Part shown: in pieces, positions 1-5,202 of the stretch
How positions within the stretch are numbered: position 1 is the first letter of the stretch
Layout of the letters: each line of letters starts with the position of its first letter
NCBI GenBank assembly: GCA_018894595.1
Contig: JAHIPN010000216.1
Coordinates: 1-8,948 of the forward strand
Origin: a bacterium
GTDB taxonomy: Bacteria; Atribacterota; JS1; SB-45; 34-128
Reading direction: 5' to 3'
Length of the DNA: 8,948 nt
Program-made: the position numbers and the translations under genes
Notes under the pieces: generated by a model
The model's database searches: none
What the model saw: only the letters and a program-made list of their open reading frames with translations
What the model was told of the DNA's origin: nothing

Positions 1-335
1 AAGATATGGTTATTTTAAAATTAAAAGATATAGAAAATATCGAAGAAGCCAAAACGATAGTAGGGTCTTTTCTTGAAGTTGAAAGAAAAAATGCTGTGAA
101 GCTACCCAAAGACGCTTATTTCATCTTTGAGATAATTGGCCTTGAAGTATATACCGAAAATAATGCTTTTCTGGGAAAAGTAGAAAATGTGATAAGCACG
201 GGAAGTAATGATGTGTATGTAGTTAAAAGAAAGGATAAAGAGGAATTATTTATCCCGGCTATTCATGATGTTGTAAAAAACATTGATTTAGAAAGAAAAC
301 GAATTACCATAAACATAGTAGATGGATTAATATGA
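1..335 (+). CDS. rimM: Ribosome maturation factor RimM, 3' part (5' end outside window)
   Basis: RimM binds ribosomal protein S19 in the 30S head and helps 16S rRNA processing and 30S assembly. The reading frame is already open at base 3 (GAT before the ATG at 6), so that ATG is internal. About 110 residues remain of a protein usually near 170, so the first part of the N-terminal domain is missing. What is visible is the end of that domain (EEAKTIVGSFLEV, then PKDAYFIFEIIGLEV) followed by the C-terminal PRC-barrel domain, with the family signature GSNDVYVV, a loop with KEELFIPAI, and the closing strand ERKRITINIVDGLI. The stop TGA overlaps the ATG of trmD as ATGA, implying translational coupling. 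Position directly before trmD and rplS is the standard bacterial order and supports the call. Confidence 0.95.
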   Translation, partial: DMVILKLKDIENIEEAKTIVGSFLEVERKNAVKLPKDAYFIFEIIGLEVYTENNAFLGKVENVISTGSNDVYVVKRKDKEELFIPAIHDVVKNIDLERKRITINIVDGLI

Positions 336-1090
336 TAAATGATTGTTTAGAAATTAATATATTAACTATTTTCCCAAATATGTTTAAAGGCCCTTTTTCC
401 GAAAGCATATTAAATAAGGCTCAAGAAAAAGGATTGATCAAAATAAATCTAATTGACCTTAGGGATTTTACCCTGGACAAACATAAGACTGTAGACGATT
501 ATTCTTATGGGGGAGGGCCTGGTATGGTTTTGAAGCCTCAACCAATTTGGGATGCTGTAGAGGTGATAAGAAAAAACAAATCTCCATTACCTTTAAAAAT
601 TATAATCACTTCTGCCCAGGGTAAGATTTTTAACCAGGGGATGGCTAAAGATTTGTCGAAAGAAAATAGATTATTACTCATTTGCGGTCGATATGAGGGT
701 ATAGATGAGCGGATACCTCAGCTTCTTGATGCAGAGGAAGTGTCAATCGGAAACTTTGTAGTTAGTGGCGGAGAATTACCAGCTATGTTAATGGTAGATG
801 CAATTTCGAGAATGATTCCCGGAGTTTTAGGAAAAGAAGAATCTATGGTAAATGATTCATTTTATAATGAATATCTTGATTATCCTCATTATACCAGGCC
901 GGATGAGTTTAAAGGTCTTAAAGTTCCGAAAATATTGCTTTCAGGCAATCATAAAGAAATTGAAAAATGGAGAAGAAAGCAGTCCCTATTAAGAACTCTG
1001 ATTAGAAGGCCTGAAATTTTTGCAAATAAAAAATTGTCTAAAAGAGAGTTACATTTACTTGAAGAATTAGAAAATAGTTTAAAAAAATAA
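332..1090 (+). CDS. trmD: tRNA (guanine-37-N1)-methyltransferase TrmD
   Basis: TrmD transfers a methyl group from S-adenosylmethionine to N1 of G37, next to the anticodon, in tRNAs reading CNN-type codons, and so prevents +1 frameshifting. The 252-residue product has the normal length. Family motifs are all present: YSYGGGPGMVLKPQPIW (about 57-73), the SAM-binding trefoil-knot segments ICGRYEGIDERI (117-128) and SIGNFVVSGGELPAMLMVD (138-156), and the catalytic-loop region, where Asp175 in MVNDSF matches the E. coli Asp169 general base and Arg160 matches Arg154. The C-terminal tRNA-binding segment has DYPHYTRPDEF, LLSGNHKEIEKWRRKQSL and RRPE. The start ATG overlaps the rimM stop (ATGA). No good Shine-Dalgarno precedes it, so expression probably depends on coupling to rimM. 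The N-terminus is about five residues longer than usual (MINDC before LEINILTIFP), but no other start fits. Confidence 0.98.
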   Translation: MINDCLEINILTIFPNMFKGPFSESILNKAQEKGLIKINLIDLRDFTLDKHKTVDDYSYGGGPGMVLKPQPIWDAVEVIRKNKSPLPLKIIITSAQGKIFNQGMAKDLSKENRLLLICGRYEGIDERIPQLLDAEEVSIGNFVVSGGELPAMLMVDAISRMIPGVLGKEESMVNDSFYNEYLDYPHYTRPDEFKGLKVPKILLSGNHKEIEKWRRKQSLLRTLIRRPEIFANKKLSKRELHLLEELENSLKK

Positions 1091-1108
1091 TTAGGAAGGA
1101 TGATTTTT

Positions 1109-1453
1109 ATGGTAGATTACATTGGACAATTAGAGGAAGAACAATCTAAAAAAGAGAATAGCGAATTTTCACCTGGTGATACAGTCGAAGTACATCAAAA
1201 AATTATTGAAGGCACCAGAGAACGAGTACAGGTTTTTAAAGGAATAGTTATAGCTAAAAAGCATGGTGGAAGTAAGGAAACTTTTACAGTAAGAAAAATA
1301 TCCAAGGGTGTTGGGGTAGAAAAAATATTTCAACTGCATTCACCGAATATTGTAAAAATAGTGACTTTGAAAAAAGGGAAGACGCGAAGAGCAAAATTAT
1401 ATTACTTAAGAGATAGGGTTGGAAAGAGCGGCACGGTTAAAGAAAAAAGATAA
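1109..1453 (+). CDS. rplS: 50S ribosomal protein L19
   Basis: L19 sits at the 30S/50S subunit interface. The product is 114 residues from the chosen start, matching the usual ~115. Typical segments are [73 protein letters not shown] and the C-terminal [19 protein letters not shown]. Two in-frame ATGs compete. The first, at 1100, overlaps the Shine-Dalgarno AGGAAGGA (1093-1100). The second, at 1109, lies 8 nt after it, so I take 1109, giving the N-terminus [12 protein letters not shown]. It lies 18 nt after trmD and 4 nt before rnhB, as part of the same transcription unit. Confidence 0.97.
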   Translation: MVDYIGQLEEEQSKKENSEFSPGDTVEVHQKIIEGTRERVQVFKGIVIAKKHGGSKETFTVRKISKGVGVEKIFQLHSPNIVKIVTLKKGKTRRAKLYYLRDRVGKSGTVKEKR

Positions 1454-1457
1454 TGAA

Positions 1458-2156
1458 ATGCTATTCAAGACAAAAAATGGAAAAGTAAAAATAACAAAAT
1501 CGTTCATACATAGTTATCAGAGAAGAATAGAAAAATTATATGCAGAAAGAATAAGAATTTACAATCTCTATAACTATGAAAATCGACTAAAAAACGAAGG
1601 GTACTCTTTAATTGTCGGAATAGACGAAGCTGGCAGGGGTTCATTGTCCGGGCCAGTAGTGGCAGCCGCAGTAATTTTACCCTGCCGATTGTTTATTCCT
1701 TATATCAAAGATTCTAAAAAGTTAACTTCACAAAAAAGAACAGAATTATATTTTTCTATCTTAAATAAAGCAAAAGATGTAGGAATTGGTATTGTGGAAG
1801 CTAAAATTATTGATAGAATAAATATTGCCCAAGCTTCTTTTTTGGCAATGAAAAAAGCTATTTTAGATTTAAAAGAAGTACCTGATTATATTTTAGTGGA
1901 TGGCTTTAGAATTCCTCACCTAAATATTTCCCAGATACCATTGATTAAAGGTGAAGATAAAAGCATATCGATTGCTGCGGCTTCCATAATTGCTAAAGTT
2001 TATAGGGATAATATTATGGTCAAGTATGACCAAAAATACCCGCAGTACCTTTTTAAAAAAAATAAAGGTTATGGCACAGAAGAACATCTTAAGGCATTGA
2101 TTAAGTATGGCCCATCAAAAATTCATAGAAAAAGTTATAAAAGAGTAATGGCGTAG
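1458..2156 (+). CDS. rnhB: Ribonuclease HII
   Basis: RNase HII cleaves RNA-DNA hybrids and starts removal of single ribonucleotides misincorporated in DNA. From the ATG at 1458 the product is 232 residues. The carboxylate active site is complete: Asp56-Glu57 in GIDEAGRGSLSGP, Asp148 in ILVDGF and Asp184 in AKVYRD. Further family marks are DSKKLTSQKR (85-94), SIAAASIIAKVYRD, GYGTEEHL (204-211) and the C-terminal YGPSKIHRKSYKRV. An upstream in-frame TTG at 1419 would add 13 residues but lies inside rplS and only reads out its tail in another frame. The ATG four bases after the rplS stop is the simpler start. It has only a weak purine-rich upstream stretch, so coupling to rplS is likely. The N-terminal ~48 residues are basic and predicted helical, a short extension before the catalytic core like that of many Gram-positive-type RNase HII proteins. 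Confidence 0.96.
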   Translation: MLFKTKNGKVKITKSFIHSYQRRIEKLYAERIRIYNLYNYENRLKNEGYSLIVGIDEAGRGSLSGPVVAAAVILPCRLFIPYIKDSKKLTSQKRTELYFSILNKAKDVGIGIVEAKIIDRINIAQASFLAMKKAILDLKEVPDYILVDGFRIPHLNISQIPLIKGEDKSISIAAASIIAKVYRDNIMVKYDQKYPQYLFKKNKGYGTEEHLKALIKYGPSKIHRKSYKRVMA

Positions 2157-2183
2157 CTAATTAAATAATAGGAAGATAGATGA

Positions 2184-2573
2184 TTGATAAAGATGGATAA
2201 TATAAATATAGGAAAATACGGCGAAGACTTAGCTTGTAAATATTTAGAAACTAAAGGTTACAAGATAAAAGAAAGGAATTTCCGTACTTTTTTAGGAGAA
2301 ATAGATATTATCAGTGAATATAAGGGAAGTATTATCTTTGTAGAAGTAAAAACCAGGCGTTCTGATAAGTTTGGATATCCTGAAGAAGCAATAAACTTTA
2401 ATAAACAACAAAAAATAATTAAAAATGCTTTATGTTATTTGGCTAAATACAATCTTTGGAAAAATAATTATTGCTTTGATGTAATTTTAGTCAGCATCTC
2501 TAACCATAAGGATGTAAAAAGAATAAAACATATCAGGAATGCTTTTTACCTTGACAGTAAACAAGGCTTTTAA
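2184..2573 (+). CDS. yraN: YraN/UPF0102 family endonuclease-like protein
   Basis: This is a small protein of the UPF0102 family, whose fold resembles Holliday-junction resolvases and restriction endonucleases. Its cellular role is not established. The product is 129 residues (family about 120). Visible motifs are IGKYGEDLACKYLETKGYKI (9-28, with Glu14), RNFRTFLGEIDII (31-43, Asp41), FVEVKTR (52-58, Glu54 and Lys56) and GYPEEAINFNKQQKI. Together Glu14, Asp41, Glu54 and Lys56 look like a complete PD-(D/E)xK-type metal site. A TTG start at 2184 is preferred: AGGAAGA (2170-2176) lies 7 nt upstream. The in-frame ATG at 2193 is 16 nt from it, and an out-of-frame ATG at 2180 leads only to a six-codon ORF. 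The last residues (LDSKQGF) are unremarkable. The position after rnhB and before comM is common in bacteria. It is the last gene before the repeat-rich gap. Confidence 0.93.
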   Translation: MIKMDNINIGKYGEDLACKYLETKGYKIKERNFRTFLGEIDIISEYKGSIIFVEVKTRRSDKFGYPEEAINFNKQQKIIKNALCYLAKYNLWKNNYCFDVILVSISNHKDVKRIKHIRNAFYLDSKQGF

Positions 2574-2576
2574 GAC

Positions 2577-2612
2577 AGTATCGAGTATAAAGATAGATAG
2601 TATCGGAGTATA
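2577..2612. repeat. Short imperfect direct repeat pair
   Basis: Two copies of AGTATC(G)GAGTATA lie 22 nt apart, start to start: AGTATCGAGTATA at 2577-2589 and AGTATCGGAGTATA at 2599-2612, which has one inserted G. Between them is AGATAGAT. They begin four bases after the yraN stop and mark the left edge of the repeat-rich gap. The one-base insertion puts the CG at 2604 out of the 7-bp register that the other CG steps keep. Confidence 0.7.
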
Positions 2613-2620
2613 TAGCAAGG

Positions 2621-2652
2621 TAGCGTAGAGCGTGCAGCGTGGAGCGTATAGT
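2621..2652 (+). repeat. Left heptad array (AGCGTNN x4), left arm of inverted repeat
   Basis: Four tandem 7-bp units, AGCGTAG, AGCGTGC, AGCGTGG and AGCGTAT, fill 2622-2649. The first five bases never change and only the last two vary. With one flanking base at the left and three at the right, the 32-bp block pairs with 2849-2880 at 28 of 32 positions. The mismatches fall only on the variable NN positions of the heptads, so the conserved core is shared by both arms. Confidence 0.85.
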
Positions 2653-2722
2653 TAGGAAAAAAGAAGACAGAATATTAAATAGTGTATGGAATGAATTAAA
2701 AGATACAGAATTTTTATTCTTT

Positions 2723-2798
2723 TTCCTCTTGGGGGGAGAAGATGAGAGTGAAGGGGAAACAAACGAAATACGCAATGCGGTATACGATACAAGAGGAA
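2723..2798. repeat. Inner inverted repeat, 9 bp perfect
   Basis: TTCCTCTTG at 2723-2731 is exactly complementary to CAAGAGGAA at 2790-2798. In RNA, three further G-U pairs could extend it outward (2720-2722 with 2799-2801). The 58-base interior begins with a G-rich stretch (2732-2760 is almost all purine) and ends with the middle heptad array. This repeat is nested inside the outer 32-bp inverted repeat, but its centre is shifted about 10 bp to the right. A perfect 9-bp match in 80 bp of skewed sequence can occur by chance, so a functional stem is only a possibility. Confidence 0.5.
2762..2789. repeat. Middle heptad array, four diverged units
   Basis: Four consecutive 7-bp units, AACGAAA, TACGCAA, TGCGGTA and TACGATA, share a CG at positions 3-4 and a final A. 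The CG steps at 2764, 2771, 2778 and 2785 are exactly 7 bp apart and in register with those of the outer arrays. The unit consensus differs from the AGCGTNN family, so this is either a second heptad family or a strongly diverged copy. Confidence 0.65.
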
Positions 2799-2823
2799 GG
2801 GTTTTGAGTTTTGAATTATGGTT

Positions 2824-2880
2824 TTTCGCTTTTCGCTTTTAGTTTTTTACTATACGCTAAACGCTGTACGCTCCACGCTA
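2824..2880 (-). repeat. Right heptad array, eight units; 2849-2880 is right arm of inverted repeat
   Basis: Read on the + strand, eight consecutive 7-bp units fill 2824-2879. Two are TTTCGCT. The next two are degenerate (TTTAGTT and TTTTACT, each 5/7 to TTTCGCT). The last four are NNACGCT, with NN = AT, AA, GT and CC. On the minus strand the last four read AGCGTNN, the same unit as the left array. Segment 2849-2880 is the complement of 2621-2652 at 28/32 positions; one further position becomes G-U in RNA. The array ends at the TATAAT before comM. Confidence 0.85.
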
Positions 2881-2884
2881 TAAT
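2879..2884 (+). promoter_or_regulatory. Possible -10 box for comM
   Basis: A perfect TATAAT starts at the last base of the right heptad array, 45 nt before the comM start. No recognisable -35 hexamer lies 16-18 bp upstream (that position falls inside the repeat array) and there is no extended -10 TG. In such AT-rich sequence a lone TATAAT is weak evidence. It is listed because comM is separated by 350 bp from the gene before it and needs a promoter or read-through. Confidence 0.25.
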
Positions 2885-2923
2885 ATTTACGAATTACTAT
2901 TCACTAAAAAGGTAGGTGTTTTT

Positions 2924-4459
2924 TTGTTATCCAAATTATATAGTGCGGCTATATTCGGAGTAGATGCTTTTATAGTGGAGATTGAAGTTGATATTCATCC
3001 AGGATTGCCTTCATTCAATATCGTAGGATTACCTGATACAGCTGTTCAGGAATCCCGAGAAAGAGTTAGAGCTGCCATAAAAAATTCTGAATTCGAATTT
3101 CCCATGCAAAGAATTACGGTAAATCTTGCCCCAGCGGATATCAAAAAAGAAGGTCCTATTTTTGATCTATCTATCGCTCTGGCAATCTTGGTTGCCAGTA
3201 AGCAAGTTAAGCCAGATCTTTTAAATGAATATCTGATTCTTGGTGAATTGTCTTTAGATGGAAGCATAAAACCGGTAAGTGGTGTGCTTCCTATTGCTTT
3301 GATGGCAAAAATAATGGGTAAAAACAGATTACTTGTTCCTAAAGCAAATGCTAAAGAAGCAGGGATAATTAAGGACCTAAAAGTATTTCCTGTTAATTCA
3401 CTTTGCGAAGTAATTGAATTTTTAAATAAAAAAATATCGATAGAGCCGGTCTCTATAGATTTAGAAGACGTCTTTAAATTCAGCAAAAGCAGTCAAACAG
3501 ATTTTGCTGATATCAAAGGACAGGAACACGCTAAAAGAGCCTTCGAAGTAGCGGCAGCCGGGAGTCATAATGTTATAATGATTGGTCCGCCAGGCTCCGG
3601 AAAGACCATGCTGGCGCGCAGACTTCCAACCATCCTTCCTTCTTTAACGCTGGAAGAATCTATAGAAATTACCAAATTGTATAGTATTGCAAATTTACTT
3701 CCACCGGATATCCCTTTGGTTACGGAGAGACCGTTTAGAGCTCCGCATCATACTATAAGCAATGTTGGATTAATCGGAGGAGGTAGGACACCCAAACCGG
3801 GAGAGATTAGCTTGGCTCATAATGGTGTACTTTTTTTAGATGAATTACCGGAATTTTCCCGAAGTGCTTTAGAATCTCTACGTCAACCACTGGAGGACGG
3901 GATAGTGACTATTTCACGCTCTCTAAGTTCTGTTAGCTATACCTCTTCTATTATGCTTATCGCGTCTTTAAATCCTTGTCCTTGCGGTTTTTATGGTGAT
4001 CCGGTTAGAGTTTGCACCTGTAGCTCATCTCAGATTGTTAAATATCGTTCAAAAATATCGGGACCCTTATTAGATAGAATTGACATTCATATTGAAGTCC
4101 CCCGGGTAAATTGTCGAGAAGTCATGGAAAAGAATTCTGTAGAAAACTCTTCTATTATAAGAGAAAGAGTAGAAAGAGCAAGAAAAATACAAGGGGAAAG
4201 ATATTCTGAAGACGGTATTTTTTGTAATGCCCAAATTACCAAAAAACAGATTAAAGAATATTGTAATATTGATGACAATGCTAAAAATTTACTTTATAAA
4301 GCTATAGAAAAGTTAAATTTAAGCGCGCGAGCCTATGATAGAATATTAAAAGTGGCTCGAACTATAGCTGATTTAGAACAATCAGAGAAGATAGAAATTT
4401 CTCATTTATCTGAAGCTATTCAGTATAGAAGTCTTGATCGAAAATTATGGCTATATTAG
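2924..4459 (+). CDS. comM: ComM/YifB family AAA+ ATPase (Mg-chelatase-like)
   Basis: ComM is a hexameric AAA+ helicase that drives branch migration when incoming single-stranded DNA is integrated during natural transformation. Many databases label the family 'Mg chelatase', but it has no role in chlorophyll synthesis. The 511-residue product is full length. The N-terminal domain (about 1-170) is of the Lon-protease/ribosomal-S5 type and begins with [18 protein letters not shown] and [18 protein letters not shown]. The AAA+ core has Walker A GPPGSGKT (221-228), Walker [12 protein letters not shown] (301-311) and [12 protein letters not shown] (382-393). Four cysteines (352, 354, 364, 366; NPCPCG...CTC) form the possible metal-binding cluster of the Gram-positive type. 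The C-terminal lid carries [19 protein letters not shown] (466-484). The start is TTG at 2924, fixed by the family N-terminus ([10 protein letters not shown]); GGTAGGTG at 2911-2918 is the likely ribosome binding site. No dprA follows it, unlike in many genomes. Confidence 0.96.
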   Translation: MLSKLYSAAIFGVDAFIVEIEVDIHPGLPSFNIVGLPDTAVQESRERVRAAIKNSEFEFPMQRITVNLAPADIKKEGPIFDLSIALAILVASKQVKPDLLNEYLILGELSLDGSIKPVSGVLPIALMAKIMGKNRLLVPKANAKEAGIIKDLKVFPVNSLCEVIEFLNKKISIEPVSIDLEDVFKFSKSSQTDFADIKGQEHAKRAFEVAAAGSHNVIMIGPPGSGKTMLARRLPTILPSLTLEESIEITKLYSIANLLPPDIPLVTERPFRAPHHTISNVGLIGGGRTPKPGEISLAHNGVLFLDELPEFSRSALESLRQPLEDGIVTISRSLSSVSYTSSIMLIASLNPCPCGFYGDPVRVCTCSSSQIVKYRSKISGPLLDRIDIHIEVPRVNCREVMEKNSVENSSIIRERVERARKIQGERYSEDGIFCNAQITKKQIKEYCNIDDNAKNLLYKAIEKLNLSARAYDRILKVARTIADLEQSEKIEISHLSEAIQYRSLDRKLWLY

Positions 4460-4517
4460 CTACGACTAAAGGTTTTAAGATAAACAATTATTTATACAAA
4501 GAGGCGGTGTTATAATT

Positions 4518-5174
4518 ATGACAATAAAGTTAGCTCCCTCAATCTTAGATGCAGATTTTACCTGTTTAGAAAGAGAATTAAGAAAAATAGAAAGCGGAGG
4601 AGCAGATTTAATTCACTTAGACATTATGGATGGAAATTTTGTTCCGAATATTTCCTTTGGCCCCAGGATAGTAGAATCAATTAAAAGCATAACCTCTCTT
4701 CCTTTGGAAGTTCATCTAATGGTAGAAAAACCGGAGAATCATATTAAATCATTTATTAATGCTGGCGGAGATATTATAATTGTGCATTACGAAACTTCTA
4801 AACACCTGGACAGACTTATCCAAACCATTAATGAGGCTGATGTAAAATCTGGTATTGCCTTAAATCCAGCAACACCTCTAAGTGTTATTGAATATTTAAT
4901 TGGTAAAATAGATGTTTTATTATTAATGACCGTTAATCCGGGTTTTGGCGGGCAGAAATTTATACCGGAGATGATCAGTAAAATAGAAAAGGCGAGAAAA
5001 ATAATAGATAATCAAAAAAAATCAATAAGCTTAGCAGTTGACGGCGGAATAAATTTAGATAATATTTCTCAGGTGATTAAAGCCGGAGCAGAAATAATTG
5101 TGGCCGGTCAAATTATATTTAAAAACGAAAACACTGAGTTGACTATAAAGAAAATAAAAAATATTCTAAAATAA
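4518..5174 (+). CDS. rpe: Ribulose-phosphate 3-epimerase
   Basis: Rpe interconverts D-ribulose 5-phosphate and D-xylulose 5-phosphate in the cytosolic pentose phosphate pathway. The 218-residue product is a standard single TIM barrel. Metal and catalytic residues are in place: Ser8 in LAPSILDADF, His33 and Asp35 in LIHLDIMDGNFVPN, His66 in LEVHLMVE and Asp175 in LAVDGGIN. The two Asp residues are the acid/base pair. The phosphate-gripping loop is MTVNPGFGGQKF (137-148). The second phosphate loop reads VAGQIIF (195-201), where most family members have VAGS; see findings. GAGGCGGTG (4501-4509) is 8 nt before the ATG. The gene follows comM by 58 nt and precedes der by 28 nt. Confidence 0.97.
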   Translation: MTIKLAPSILDADFTCLERELRKIESGGADLIHLDIMDGNFVPNISFGPRIVESIKSITSLPLEVHLMVEKPENHIKSFINAGGDIIIVHYETSKHLDRLIQTINEADVKSGIALNPATPLSVIEYLIGKIDVLLLMTVNPGFGGQKFIPEMISKIEKARKIIDNQKKSISLAVDGGINLDNISQVIKAGAEIIVAGQIIFKNENTELTIKKIKNILK

Positions 5175-5202
5175 ATAAGATTAAGAGTTGGGAGTAGCTA
5201 TT

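Larger units (their letters stand above)
2574..2923. other. 350-bp intergenic region carrying heptad-repeat element
   Basis: This gap between yraN and comM contains no convincing gene. Reading frames on both strands exist (a 67-codon GTG-start frame at 2639-2842 and an 80-codon frame on the minus strand at 2533-2775), but they run through the repeats, have no family resemblance I recognise and lack ribosome binding sites. The region instead holds arrays of 7-bp units at 2622-2649, 2762-2789 and 2824-2879, an outer 32-bp inverted repeat and an inner 9-bp one. It also has a short direct repeat at its left edge (2577-2589 and 2599-2612). Of 17 CG dinucleotides, 16 fall on one 7-bp register (positions with remainder 6 modulo 7); the exception is 2604. 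I see no transposase and no clear target-site duplication. It could be a non-autonomous repeat element, a remnant of a longer heptad array, or a structured leader for comM. Confidence 0.75.

Noticed and set aside
2551..2556. Perfect TTGACA as a -35 box
   Set aside because: No -10-like hexamer lies 15-19 bp downstream; it is within the yraN coding sequence (codons for Leu-Asp-Ser in frame).
2549..2572. Hairpin CCTTG-8 nt-CAAGG followed by CTTTTAA at the yraN end, as a terminator
   Set aside because: The stem is only 5 bp, the T-run is four bases, and it lies within the coding sequence; too weak to call.
2707..2724. AGAAT-TTTT-ATTCT hairpin plus T-run as a terminator
   Set aside because: The stem has a single G-C pair and would be unstable; such structures are frequent by chance in AT-rich DNA.
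2533..2775. 80-codon minus-strand frame overlapping the yraN end
   Set aside because: It is antisense to yraN and the repeats, Ser/Phe-rich, and without a start context; a shadow of the + strand sequence.
2639..2842. 67-codon + strand reading frame in the yraN-comM gap
   Set aside because: It starts with GTG inside the left heptad array, has no ribosome binding site, ends in the right array and yields a low-complexity peptide (EFLFFFLLGGEDE) resembling no family I know.
2621..2880. CRISPR array
   Set aside because: Units are 7 bp and contiguous, with no 20-40 bp spacers and no cas genes nearby.
2924..4459. Magnesium chelatase subunit (BchI/ChlI)
   Set aside because: The N-terminal Lon/S5-like domain, the 511-residue length and the NPCPCG...CTC segment are those of ComM/YifB, and no tetrapyrrole genes are nearby.
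4511..4516. TATAAT just before rpe as a promoter
   Set aside because: It lies one base before the ATG, between the Shine-Dalgarno and the start, so it cannot serve as the -10 of rpe.
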